Shown here: piece by piece, positions 8,336-16,580 of the stretch
How positions within the stretch are numbered: the stretch's first letter is position 1
Layout: the number at the start of each line of letters is the position of its first letter
Assembly (NCBI GenBank): GCA_900473175.1
Contig: UCKM01000011.1
Location: forward strand, 89,723 to 153,722
Source of the DNA: Hyphomicrobiales bacterium
GTDB taxonomy: Bacteria > Pseudomonadota > Alphaproteobacteria > Rhizobiales > Rhizobiaceae
DNA length: 64,000 nt
Reading direction: 5' to 3'
Program-made: the position numbers and the translations under genes
The notes under the pieces: generated by a model
Database searches by the model: none
The model's input: the letters and a program-made list of their open reading frames with translations, nothing else
Told to the model about the DNA's origin: nothing

Positions 8336-10009
8336 ATGCCGTCCAACGAGCGATCAAAACACATCACCGAGGGCGTCGCGCGATCCCCCAATCGCGCCAT
8401 GTATTATGCGCTTGGTTATGAGAAGGCGGACTTCAGCAAGCCAATGATCGGCATTGCCAATGGGCATTCTACGATCACGCCCTGCAATGCCGGCCTGCAG
8501 CCGCTGGCCGACGCGGCAGTGGCTGCGGTGAAGGCAGCGGGCGGCAATCCCCAGATCTTCGGCACCCCCACCATTTCCGACGGTATGGCAATGGGAACGG
8601 AGGGCATGAAATACTCGCTGATCTCGCGCGAGGTCATCGCCGATTGCATCGAGACCTGCGTGAACGGCCAATGGATGGACGGGGTTCTGGTTATCGGTGG
8701 GTGCGACAAGAACATGCCGGGCGGAATGATCGCCATGGCTCGCACCAATGTTCCTTCCATCTACGTTTACGGCGGAACGATCAAGCCGGGCAACTGGAAG
8801 GGCAAGGATCTCTCGATTGTCTCGGCCTTCGAAGCGGTGGGCTCGTTCATGGCCGGCAAGATGAGCGAGGAAGACTTCGAAGGCATCGAGCGTCACGCCT
8901 GTCCATCTACGGGCTCCTGCGGCGGCATGTATACCGCAAATACGATGAGCTCCGCCTTCGAGGCGCTCGGCATGTCGCTGATGTCCTCGTCCACCATGGC
9001 GAATCCCGACGCTGAGAAGATCGACAGCACTGCGGAATCGGCCCGCGTTCTCGTCGAAGCAGTCAAGAAAAACCTGAGGCCGCGTGATATCATCACGCGC
9101 AGCTCGATCGAAAATGCCGTGGCGCTCATCATGGCGACGGGCGGCTCGACCAATGGCGTGCTGCATTTTCTTGCCATCGCCCATGCGGCGGAGGTCGAAT
9201 GGACCCTGGACGATTTCGAGCGGGTGCGCCGCAAGGTGCCGGTGATCTGCAATCTGCGCCCGTCGGGCCAATACATGGCCGTGGATCTGCACAGGGTCGG
9301 TGGTATCCCGCAGGTGCTGAAAATACTGCTCAATGCCGGTCTTCTTCACGGCGACTGCCTCACCATAACCGGGCGAACGCTCGCTGAAGAGCTGGCGCAG
9401 GTTCCTGATAATCCGCCCGCCGACCAGAACATCATCCGCCCCATCGACAAAGCGCTTTACAAGGAGGGGCATCTCGCCATTCTCAAGGGCAATCTTGCGA
9501 CGGGCGGGGCTGTTGCCAAAATAACCGGTCTGAAAAACCCGGTCATACAGGGTCCCGCGCGTGTCTTCGACGATGAGCAATCTGCGATGGATGCAATCCT
9601 CTCCGACAAGATCAGGCCGGGCGATGTGCTTGTGCTGCGCTATCTTGGCCCCAAGGGCGGTCCCGGCATGCCGGAAATGCTAGCTCCAACATCCGCCATC
9701 ATCGGACGGGGTCTGGGCGAAAGCGTCGGCTTCATTACCGACGGGCGGTTTTCAGGCGGTACATGGGGCATGGTCGTCGGCCACGTCACCCCGGAAGCCT
9801 TCGAGGGCGGCGCCATTGCGCTGGTCCAGGAGGGCGACACGATAACGATCGACGCGCACAAGCAGCTCCTGCAACTTGAGGTGGGCGAAGAGGAACTTGA
9901 AATTCGGCGGACAAACTGGAAGCAGCCTCCGCCACGCTATACCCGCGGCGTTCTGGCGAAGTTCGCGCAATTGGCCAAATCGGCGAGCGAAGGGGCGGTC
10001 ACGGGTTAG
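8336..10009 (+). CDS. ilvD: Dihydroxy-acid dehydratase, short [2Fe-2S]-type
   Basis: The enzyme makes 2-keto acids from dihydroxy acids in valine/isoleucine synthesis. Cluster ligand candidates are Cys50 (TPCN), Cys123 ([10 protein letters not shown]) and Cys195 ([14 protein letters not shown]). At 557 residues it is about 50 shorter than the E. coli enzyme and belongs to the plant/actinobacterial/cyanobacterial-like short group. Many related rhizobia also carry a longer ilvD elsewhere, so this may be a second copy or act on sugar acids; the conserved NPCN-like and GSTNGVLH motifs favour a true DHAD. A good ribosome site (GAGGAGG-like) precedes the ATG at 8336. It stands alone. Confidence 0.9.
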   Translation: MPSNERSKHITEGVARSPNRAMYYALGYEKADFSKPMIGIANGHSTITPCNAGLQPLADAAVAAVKAAGGNPQIFGTPTISDGMAMGTEGMKYSLISREVIADCIETCVNGQWMDGVLVIGGCDKNMPGGMIAMARTNVPSIYVYGGTIKPGNWKGKDLSIVSAFEAVGSFMAGKMSEEDFEGIERHACPSTGSCGGMYTANTMSSAFEALGMSLMSSSTMANPDAEKIDSTAESARVLVEAVKKNLRPRDIITRSSIENAVALIMATGGSTNGVLHFLAIAHAAEVEWTLDDFERVRRKVPVICNLRPSGQYMAVDLHRVGGIPQVLKILLNAGLLHGDCLTITGRTLAEELAQVPDNPPADQNIIRPIDKALYKEGHLAILKGNLATGGAVAKITGLKNPVIQGPARVFDDEQSAMDAILSDKIRPGDVLVLRYLGPKGGPGMPEMLAPTSAIIGRGLGESVGFITDGRFSGGTWGMVVGHVTPEAFEGGAIALVQEGDTITIDAHKQLLQLEVGEEELEIRRTNWKQPPPRYTRGVLAKFAQLAKSASEGAVTG

Positions 10010-10115
10010 GCACACTGTCTTGCGCGCACATACAGTCTGTCAAAGCTTCTTCATTAGAAAATGACGCCGCTTAATGCGATCCTGACGCGTGAAAAGAACA
10101 TCAGGATGTAATGAG

Positions 10116-11120
10116 ATGCCGGCATTGGTGAACGGAGAATGGATCAAGGGCGACGTCGCCGCCAGCGAGATGAAGGACGGTGCGTTTCATCGCGAGCAGA
10201 CGCATTTCCACAACTGGATCACGCCGGATGGCAATCAAGGTCCGGACGGCCAACCGGCCTTTCCGGCCGAGCCAGACCGCTATCAGCTCTTCGTCTCCTA
10301 CCTCTGCCCATGGGCATCGCGAACCCTGATCTTCCGCAATCTGAAGGGGCTCCGCGATATCATCCGTATCTCGGTCGCCGAGCCAGCGATCGGTGAAAAC
10401 GGCTGGACCTTTGCCAATGAGCAGGACGCCGGTGCGAAGGCGCCGCCCATCCGCTATCTGCACCAGCTCTATACGGCAAGCGAACCGCGATACACTGGCA
10501 AGGTTTCGGTGCCGGTCCTTTGGGACCGTAAGGAAGGCCGCATCGTCAATAATGAATCTGCCGACATCATTCGCATCCTCAACAGCGCATTTGACGCCAT
10601 GACAGGAGATGACCAGGATTTCTATCCGGAGGAGTCGCGCCCTCAAATCGATGCGTGGAATAGACTCATCTACGACAATATCAATAACGGCGTCTATCGC
10701 GCCGGCTTCGCCAAGTCACAGCAGACCTATGAGGAAGCGGCGAGCGATGTCTTTAAAGTGTTGGACAAGCTTGAGGCGCATCTTGCCGACCACCGCTACA
10801 TCGCGGGCCAACATCTGACCGAGGCGGATTGGAGGCTGTTCGTGACCCTGGCGCGTTTTGATGCCGCCTACCACGGCGTGTTCAAATGCAATATTCGCCG
10901 GCTCTGCGATTATCACAATCTTTCCAACTATTTGCGCGAGCTCTATCAGTGGCAGGACGTGCGCGAAACGGTCAGGATTGATCATATCAAGAGGGGCTAC
11001 TATTCGATTGCCCATCTTAATCCGACCAGGATCGTGCCGCTTGGTCCTCTCCATAATTTTGATGCGCCGCACGACCGCGAGCGATTGCTCGGCAAGGGGA
11101 TCGTGCGGCGTGCAAAATGA
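10116..11120 (+). CDS. Glutathionyl-hydroquinone reductase (Xi-class glutathione transferase)
   Basis: The enzyme reduces glutathionyl-(hydro)quinones and is found with quinone detoxification and aromatic catabolism. The Xi-class active-site motif CPWA is present with Cys64. The N-terminal thioredoxin-fold domain (VSYLCPWASRTLIFRNLKGL) and the helical C-terminal domain (LTEADWRLFVTLARFDAAYHGVFKCN) are both intact. The ATG at 10116 is chosen over a GTG at 10089 because AGGA sits nine bases upstream and the family begins close to this residue. Length is 334. No operon partner. Confidence 0.93.
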   Translation: MPALVNGEWIKGDVAASEMKDGAFHREQTHFHNWITPDGNQGPDGQPAFPAEPDRYQLFVSYLCPWASRTLIFRNLKGLRDIIRISVAEPAIGENGWTFANEQDAGAKAPPIRYLHQLYTASEPRYTGKVSVPVLWDRKEGRIVNNESADIIRILNSAFDAMTGDDQDFYPEESRPQIDAWNRLIYDNINNGVYRAGFAKSQQTYEEAASDVFKVLDKLEAHLADHRYIAGQHLTEADWRLFVTLARFDAAYHGVFKCNIRRLCDYHNLSNYLRELYQWQDVRETVRIDHIKRGYYSIAHLNPTRIVPLGPLHNFDAPHDRERLLGKGIVRRAK

Positions 11121-11151
11121 CGACGCAAAACGCTTGCCATATATACCCATA

Positions 11152-11170
11152 TGTGAAAATATTATTCACA
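11152..11170 (+). promoter_or_regulatory. Candidate operator palindrome before the MaoC/CoA-transferase cassette
   Basis: TGTGAA (11152-11157) and TTCACA (11165-11170) form an exact inverted repeat around AATATTA. An outer pair, CCCATAT (11147-11153) and ATATGGG (11178-11184), brackets it. The site is 68 bases before the first cassette gene in an AT-rich pocket. The binding protein is unknown. Confidence 0.4.
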
Positions 11171-11237
11171 AGAGAAGATATGGGAGGCGGCATATGCGAA
11201 TTCACTATTATGGCCGGGTTGGCCGAGGTGCAAAACA

Positions 11238-11792
11238 ATGACGGGTTTTGTGCCCACCATTGGAGTATCCTCCACCCGTCCAAAAAACATGCCCGAGGAT
11301 CACGCAGCCTTACCCGTCTGGAATGCCGAGAACTGGTTTTATGAAGATTGGCCGGTCGGCCAGAAAATCCGCTCGCTGCGGCGGACAATTTCGGAAAGCG
11401 ACAGCCATCTCTTCAATCTGCTGGTCACTGACATTCACCCCTATGTTCAGGATCAGATGTTCGCGGAGAGCGAAGGCATGTTCGGCAGACGGCTCGTCGC
11501 TGGCGCCTTCGTGTTTTCTGCCGGGCTTGGCCTCGTCGCCACCAATTGCGTCAACGCCTTCTCCTATGGCTACGACAAGCTGCGGTTCATCAAGCCCGTC
11601 TTCCTGAACGACACCATCTATACGATCCGCACAAACCTCGACAAGCGTCCACGCTACAGGGAGCTGGGCCTCATCCGCGCCAGCTATGAAGTGTTCAAGA
11701 ATGAGGGCGAACTTGTACTCTATTGCGAACATCTTCAGACGGTGAAGTACCAGAATCCCGCCGATTTCATTGGAAAGACCGAGAAAGAATGA
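11238..11792 (+). CDS. MaoC-like acyl-CoA hydratase/dehydratase
   Basis: A hot-dog-fold protein of 184 residues. It has the MaoC-like core ([29 protein letters not shown], then [13 protein letters not shown] and [20 protein letters not shown]). MaoC proteins hydrate or dehydrate enoyl-CoA thioesters; mesaconyl-CoA and itaconyl-CoA enzymes belong to the same family, but the substrate here cannot be told. GAGG lies about nine bases before the ATG at 11238. It overlaps the CoA-transferase start (ATGA at 11789-11792), so translation is coupled. The pairing suggests the CoA-transferase makes the thioester that this enzyme acts on. Confidence 0.88.
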   Translation: MTGFVPTIGVSSTRPKNMPEDHAALPVWNAENWFYEDWPVGQKIRSLRRTISESDSHLFNLLVTDIHPYVQDQMFAESEGMFGRRLVAGAFVFSAGLGLVATNCVNAFSYGYDKLRFIKPVFLNDTIYTIRTNLDKRPRYRELGLIRASYEVFKNEGELVLYCEHLQTVKYQNPADFIGKTEKE

Positions 11793-12946
11793 CTGCGAAT
11801 GAACTACCCCTGACGGGCTTGCTCGTCGTCGACATGAGCCAGTTCCTTTCGGGGCCCTATGCATCGCTGCGCCTGATGGATCTTGGTGCGCGGGTCATAA
11901 AGATCGAACGGCCGGACGGCGGCGATCTATCGCGCCGCCTCTATCTCAGCGATACGGAAATCGGCGGGGATTCAACGATTTTCCATGCAATCAACCGCGC
12001 CAAGGAAAGTCTGGCGATTGATCTGAAGAACCAGGCCGATGTCGAGGCGCTGAAAGCGCTGCTCGCCAAGGCCGACGTGCTGATCCAGAATTTCAGGCCC
12101 GGTGTGATCAAACGGCTTGGGCTCGACTATGAGGCCGTCAAGGCGATCAATCCGCGCCTCGTCTATGCAGGCATCAGTGGCTATGGCGAACAAGGTCCCT
12201 GGGTTGCGCGCCCCGGCCAGGATTTGCTGGCGCAGTCACGATCCGGGTTGATGTGGCTCAACGGCGATGAGAGTCAGGGGCCCGTGCCCTTCGGTCTTGC
12301 GGTGGGCGATATGCTGGCAGGCGCGGCGACCGTTCAGGGTATTCTTGCCGCGCTGGTGCGGCGCGGTATCAGCGGCGAGGGCGCGCATATCGAGACAAGT
12401 CTGATGGAATCGCTCATCGATTTTCAGTTCGAGGTGCTGACCACGCATTTGAATGACGGTCGCCGCCTGCCGAAGCGCTCGGACTTTCGCAGCGCCCACG
12501 CCTATCTCTCGGCGCCCTATGGCGTTTATCAGACAAGTGACAGCTATCTCGCGCTCGCCATGACACCGCTGCCGAAACTGGCCGATCTGCTCCACCTGGA
12601 TGGGCTAGGACCATATCGCGATGATCCGGCCACGTGGTTCACGTCCCGCGACGAAATCAAGCGCGTCATCGCCGCAAAGCTTTCGACGCAAACCACTGAG
12701 CACTGGCTTTCCATCCTCGAGCCCGCCGATATCTGGTGCGCGAAAGTGTTGAACTGGGAGGAATTACTGCAAAGCGAAGGCTTCAAGGTGCTCGACATGC
12801 TGCAAACGGTCGAGCGTGAAGACAATGTCTCGATCCTGACCACGCGCTCACCTATCCGCGTCAATGGCAAGCGGGCCAAGTTCGATCGGGCTGCGCCGCG
12901 CATCGGCGAGCATAGCGAAGCCATCCGCAAGGAGTTCGGATTGTGA
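11789..12946 (+). CDS. Family III (CaiB/BaiF) CoA-transferase
   Basis: Family III transferases move CoA from one acyl-CoA to a free acid through a covalent aspartyl intermediate. The 385 residues show the family start ([33 protein letters not shown]). The central [24 protein letters not shown] stretch is also present, with the catalytic Asp expected near [13 protein letters not shown]. The ATG at 11789 is preferred over an upstream in-frame ATG because it gives a family-like N-terminus and ATGA coupling with the MaoC gene. It overlaps the next gene as GTGA. The substrate is unknown. Confidence 0.92.
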   Translation: MTANELPLTGLLVVDMSQFLSGPYASLRLMDLGARVIKIERPDGGDLSRRLYLSDTEIGGDSTIFHAINRAKESLAIDLKNQADVEALKALLAKADVLIQNFRPGVIKRLGLDYEAVKAINPRLVYAGISGYGEQGPWVARPGQDLLAQSRSGLMWLNGDESQGPVPFGLAVGDMLAGAATVQGILAALVRRGISGEGAHIETSLMESLIDFQFEVLTTHLNDGRRLPKRSDFRSAHAYLSAPYGVYQTSDSYLALAMTPLPKLADLLHLDGLGPYRDDPATWFTSRDEIKRVIAAKLSTQTTEHWLSILEPADIWCAKVLNWEELLQSEGFKVLDMLQTVEREDNVSILTTRSPIRVNGKRAKFDRAAPRIGEHSEAIRKEFGL

Positions 12947-14082
12947 CGGCAGTCACGCTGAAAGGCATGACCTGGAGTCATCCGCGCGGATACGATCCAA
13001 TGGTTGCGTGTTCGGCGCTTTGGCATGGCAGGACCGGCATCAGCATCGAATGGGAAAAGCGCTCGCTACAGGATTTCGAATCCTTCCCCGTCGATGAGCT
13101 GGCCCGGAAATACGACCTGATCGTTATCGATCACCCGCATGTCGGCCAGATAACGGCTGGAAACTGCCTTGCCCCGCTTGATATCGCCGGGCGCGAATCC
13201 GAGCGCGATGCGCTCCTGCGGGGCAGCGTTGGACAATCCTACCCAAGCTATCGCTGGCAGGGCCGGCAATGGGCGTTTCCGATCGATACCGCAAGCCAGG
13301 TGGCAGCTTGGCGCCCTGACCTCATCGACAAGCCGCTCGGCGCCTGGAGCGAGGTTCTGGCACTTGCATCGCAGGGTAGGGTGCTGCTGCCGCTGCGCCC
13401 ACCCCACACGCTGATGACGTTCTATACGCTAAGCGCGAATATGGGATGGCCCTGTGCGACATCCCCCCTGGGCGATCTCATTGAGCCGGAGCGCGGGGCC
13501 ACGATATTCAAAATGATGCGCGAAATATCAGAGCTGATCGACCGGTCCTGTTTCGAGATGGATCCGATCGGCGTTCTGGAAAAAATGGCAGAGGCAAACT
13601 CCGCCATTGCCTATTCGCCTTTGATCTATGGCTACGTCAGTTATGCGATGCGCGGCTTCAGGCCCAATCTGGTTGCGTTCGCCGATATCCCGGCGGCGGG
13701 GCAAAATGGTCCTGTTGGGTCGGCGCTTGGCGGTACTGGCATTGCCGTTTCCGCCTTCTCGTCACATCGCGATAAGGCAATCGATTTCGCCTATTGGGTT
13801 GCCGGTGGTGATGTGCAGCGCGGACCCTACGCCGAGGCTGGCGGCCAGCCCGGCCACGCACTGGCCTGGGATGATGAACTCGTCAATGCGGCGACGACAA
13901 ATTTCTATTTGGCGACCCGCAAGACGCTCGAGAATTGCTGGGTGCGCCCGCGTCATAACGGTTACATGGCCTTCCAGCAGGTGGCTTCCGACCGGCTCAA
14001 TGCGGGGCTATTGGGCCAGCACGAGGCGCGAAGGGTCATCGATGATCTGAATCGGCTCTTTCGGGAGAGTTTTGCGGGCTAG
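12943..14082 (+). CDS. Solute-binding-protein-like (family 1) protein without a signal peptide
   Basis: The 379 residues look like an ABC-type extracellular solute-binding protein. ITWSHPRGYDPM-type opening, YDLIVIDHPHVGQI, WAFPIDTASQVAAWRPDL and GTGIAVSAFSSHRDKAIDFAYWVA are all typical of family 1 folds. Yet the protein starts [13 protein letters not shown] with no hydrophobic export signal. The GTG at 12943 overlaps the transferase stop (GTGA), leaving no room for a longer N-terminus. It should therefore be cytoplasmic. No permease or ATPase gene is next to it. A ligand-binding or sensing partner of the CoA-transferase/MaoC pair is inferred; a pseudogene-like loss of signal is the alternative, but coupling argues for selection. 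Confidence 0.8.
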   Translation: MTAVTLKGMTWSHPRGYDPMVACSALWHGRTGISIEWEKRSLQDFESFPVDELARKYDLIVIDHPHVGQITAGNCLAPLDIAGRESERDALLRGSVGQSYPSYRWQGRQWAFPIDTASQVAAWRPDLIDKPLGAWSEVLALASQGRVLLPLRPPHTLMTFYTLSANMGWPCATSPLGDLIEPERGATIFKMMREISELIDRSCFEMDPIGVLEKMAEANSAIAYSPLIYGYVSYAMRGFRPNLVAFADIPAAGQNGPVGSALGGTGIAVSAFSSHRDKAIDFAYWVAGGDVQRGPYAEAGGQPGHALAWDDELVNAATTNFYLATRKTLENCWVRPRHNGYMAFQQVASDRLNAGLLGQHEARRVIDDLNRLFRESFAG

Positions 14083-14267
14083 GAGTCGCGCCGCATCTGT
14101 CCAGCTCGACCGTAGCGCCCGGGGCAGATGCCCACGCCGCGCTGGCAGTCGACCGGACTAGACTGGGACTCCTCCGGCGGCGGGGGCGACCAGGAAGCGT
14201 ATGACCCACTACCGCAAGCGCTCAAGGCCAGACTGCTCAACAGTGTCACGATGGTAATAAACTTCAT
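14079..14267 (-). CDS. Small lipoprotein, unknown function
   Basis: 62 residues beginning MKFITIVTLLSSLALSACGS: a short positive start, hydrophobic core and the lipobox LSAC with Cys18 as lipidation site. The mature part is Pro/Ser-rich with two further Cys. GAGG lies about ten bases upstream of the ATG. It meets the solute-binding-like gene tail to tail with a four-base overlap. Not recognised beyond the lipoprotein signal. Confidence 0.65.
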   Translation of the reverse strand: MKFITIVTLLSSLALSACGSGSYASWSPPPPEESQSSPVDCQRGVGICPGRYGRAGQMRRDS

Positions 14268-14376
14268 GCTCTCGAACCTCGGCTGCCGTGATCATTGCAG
14301 CCTGATTGCAAGAAACGCAACTGAAAGTCAAAGTTGTAAATTGCAGATCCTGGTTGTCACGTCGAGAACGGCAATA

Positions 14377-14643
14377 CTAAGCGTAGCGCTTTTCCTGCCT
14401 GACCTCGCTCGGGCTCACGGCAGGATGCGAATTGACGGCGATGATTACAGCAAGCGCAGCAAGCGAGTTTACATCCTTGTTGCCGCGTTTGAAGGCGGTC
14501 ATCACCGTTTCGGCAATGATCCGGGCCTCTTCGTCTGAGCTTGATTTCACCACGAGTGTTGCCGCCGCCTTGTCGTAAGCGGCTTGCATGATGTCCCAAT
14601 CAGCCTGCGAGTACATCGGATTTGGAGGATTATCGAAAGGCAT
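14377..14643 (-). CDS. Hypothetical protein, 88 residues
   Basis: The start MPFDNPPNPMYSQAD at 14643 is favoured by AAAGGA eight bases upstream. It is soluble, mostly helical in appearance (DWDIMQAAYDKAAATL, then EEARIIAETVMTAFKRG and AALAVIIAVNSHPAV) and has no signal or known motif. The length and composition resemble small stress- or growth-phase-linked proteins of rhizobia, but I do not recognise a family. Confidence 0.65.
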   Translation of the reverse strand: MPFDNPPNPMYSQADWDIMQAAYDKAAATLVVKSSSDEEARIIAETVMTAFKRGNKDVNSLAALAVIIAVNSHPAVSPSEVRQEKRYA

Positions 14644-14849
14644 GGAAATATTCCTTTCTCTTTTATTGTTGAACCCCAGCGACGAAAAAAGGTTAGCGAC
14701 TGGATTGTGGCATGGCAAATCGAAACGGATTTCCGGTATTTTAAAAAGGCTTACCGCAGCGCAGCAGCCGAAAAGAACCGTGCAAATGAGGCAGACTTAA
14801 ACAGGCAATTGCTCAGACCGGCGGCACTTGGCGCCAGCCGGTTCGGCGC

Positions 14850-15776
14850 CTAAAGGGTTGATTCGGTCTTGGCCCTGTCGCGGATATGGCGGGACAGGCG
14901 CGACCATCGCGGGCTGAACCAGGGCGTGACCAGGGATATTTTCTCGAAGCGCTGGTTGGCAAAAGAAGGATCGTGTTCCTCAAACGTCCACACCTTGAAA
15001 TTGGTTAGATCGTGCGGCCCGAACGTATGGATCAACGGTATGTCAGCGGCATCGCGGCCCCGCGCTACAATGATCCGGCCAATACGGCGCTGATTGTGCC
15101 GCGCGTCGAATGTGTGCCACCTGTCACCGAGAAACACCTCGAACCAGGCGTTGAAATCCATCGGAGCGGGATCGGCAGGGACACCAATATCGCCCAAATA
15201 GCCGTTCACATAACGGGCGGGGATATTCATGCAGCGGCAGAAGGCGACAGCCAGGTGCGTGAAATCCCGGCAGACCCCGACACGTTCTTCATGCGCTTGC
15301 GCGGCGGTGCGCGTTGCCCGGGCAAACCCATAACTGAAGGTCAGGCGCTGGTTCACATAATCGCAGATGGTCTGCACGCGGGTCCAGCCGGGTCTGACGT
15401 GGCCGAAGAGGCTCCAGGCCAGGTTGCTCAACTCGTCGGTCTCGCAGTAGCGGCTTGCGGTGAGGTAGCTCAGGCATTCGGTTGGAAGTTTGTCGACGCC
15501 GACTTCATCAACACCCTCGTCGATAGGATCTGGCAGACCATCATCCTTGACGACGGCATCATATTTCAACGTCAGATTCCCCTCGGGCGCCAGCAGCCGC
15601 AGGCAATTGTTGCCGAAAAGGTCACGGAAGCTTTCGAGGCGCACATTGGGCGTTGCCACCGGCCCGCGCTCGCACTGGACATCGGCCAGCCGCGCCGATT
15701 CGAGATTGAGGTAGGTGGTCATGGGGGTGGGCTGGTTGCACCTGGTTGCAATCTCGTAACCGACGCGTATCAACAT
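14850..15776 (-). CDS. Transglutaminase-like protein with altered catalytic site
   Basis: 308 residues with an N-terminal beta-sandwich domain (LIRVGYEIATRCNQPTPMTTYLNL) and a transglutaminase-like cysteine protease core from about residue 135. The nucleophile is Cys169 in GVCRDFTHLAVAFCR and the acid is Asp224 in WHTFDARHN. Where the family has HAW, this protein has NAW (Asn209), so the usual catalytic His is absent; His221 lies nearby. The start at 15776 is set by AAAGGA seven bases upstream; the ATG at 15782 would be too close to it. The role of this group is unknown; amidase or protease activity is the family expectation. Confidence 0.85.
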   Translation of the reverse strand: MLIRVGYEIATRCNQPTPMTTYLNLESARLADVQCERGPVATPNVRLESFRDLFGNNCLRLLAPEGNLTLKYDAVVKDDGLPDPIDEGVDEVGVDKLPTECLSYLTASRYCETDELSNLAWSLFGHVRPGWTRVQTICDYVNQRLTFSYGFARATRTAAQAHEERVGVCRDFTHLAVAFCRCMNIPARYVNGYLGDIGVPADPAPMDFNAWFEVFLGDRWHTFDARHNQRRIGRIIVARGRDAADIPLIHTFGPHDLTNFKVWTFEEHDPSFANQRFEKISLVTPWFSPRWSRLSRHIRDRAKTESTL

Positions 15777-15988
15777 GGGCATATCCTTTGAGGTTTCGAG
15801 GACAACGCCGCGTATCCGGCTAGGGTTCCGCCCTTGAACCTTAAAATTGAACAGCGCTGCTGATGCGCAAATGCGGTTCAGTCGCCGGTCGGGTCGGTAA
15901 TCTTCAGTATTTATTGACCATAATCCCATAGAATTGGAAACAAAAGCTCTTCGAACACTTTGTTGTGCCATACGGTGCGAGAACAAGT

Positions 15989-16019
15989 GGATCGCAGGTG
16001 AGAGTCCTGGCCCCTGCTA
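15989..16019 (+). other. tRNA 3'-end-like fragment
   Basis: GGATCGCAGGTGAGAGTCCT followed by GGCCCCTGCTA resembles a T-arm plus acceptor 3' strand, but the T-loop reads TGAGAGT rather than TTCGAGT and no 5' half is found. It may be a decayed tRNA end or chance similarity. Confidence 0.2.
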
Positions 16020-16039
16020 TAAAGGCGATTGGAAATGCC

Positions 16040-16231
16040 ATGGCTGCAAAACGCGTGGTTTCAAGTCGGCCAACGGCGCGCGTCGTTCGCGACCAGCTCA
16101 TGCGACCTGAATTCCATGAGGCGATCAGGACCACGAGCATTGCCAAGGTCGATCAGAAAATTCCCAAGCAGTTTCTCGATTTGCTGGAAAGACTGGACGC
16201 CGCCGAGGCGCGCAAGAAGAAGTCAGGTTGA
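16040..16231 (+). CDS. Small basic hypothetical protein
   Basis: 63 residues from the ATG at 16040, with GGAAA close upstream. The sequence is rich in Lys/Arg and helix-forming (VVRDQLMRPEFHEAIR, then KQFLDLLERLDAAEARKKKSG). An in-frame earlier ATG at 15965 would add residues that overlap the tRNA-like fragment and look non-coding. No family recognised. Confidence 0.45.
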   Translation: MAAKRVVSSRPTARVVRDQLMRPEFHEAIRTTSIAKVDQKIPKQFLDLLERLDAAEARKKKSG

Positions 16232-16249
16232 GCGTCCTGACCCTTGTAT

Positions 16250-16390
16250 TCAGTTTTGGTGATACAGCAGATTGCCCTTGAAGTCGGGGTGGACAAGACG
16301 TCCAGATCGTGAGTGATTGACGATGCTGCCAAACGCCAGAGCAAAGGCGAGAAAAATGGCAAATACAATACCAAGGCGCTGGACGAGCAT
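16250..16390 (-). CDS. Small single-pass membrane protein, 46 residues
   Basis: The frame from the ATG at 16390 reads MLVQRLGIVFAIFLAFALAF and then GSIVNHSRSGRLVHPDFKGN, ending LLYHQN. Residues 6-24 form one clean hydrophobic segment flanked by Arg5 on one side and a basic tail on the other, as expected for a real small membrane protein. The Shine-Dalgarno is weak. It lies convergent to the 63-residue gene upstream of it. Function unknown. Confidence 0.5.
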   Translation of the reverse strand: MLVQRLGIVFAIFLAFALAFGSIVNHSRSGRLVHPDFKGNLLYHQN

Positions 16391-16580
16391 GGCGGATACC
16401 CCAGTGAACTATCGCAAAGCTAGTCCCAGTTGTCTGAACGCAGCCTGAACCCGACATTCATCCCACATATCAATCCATTGCCGGTTTCCTACTCCGATCG
16501 TGACGCCGTGCCGCCACTGATCTATGCTGCACATCCTCGTTGAAGAAGTTCGGCTCCGGTGCAAGCAGGGAGATTCCCGT

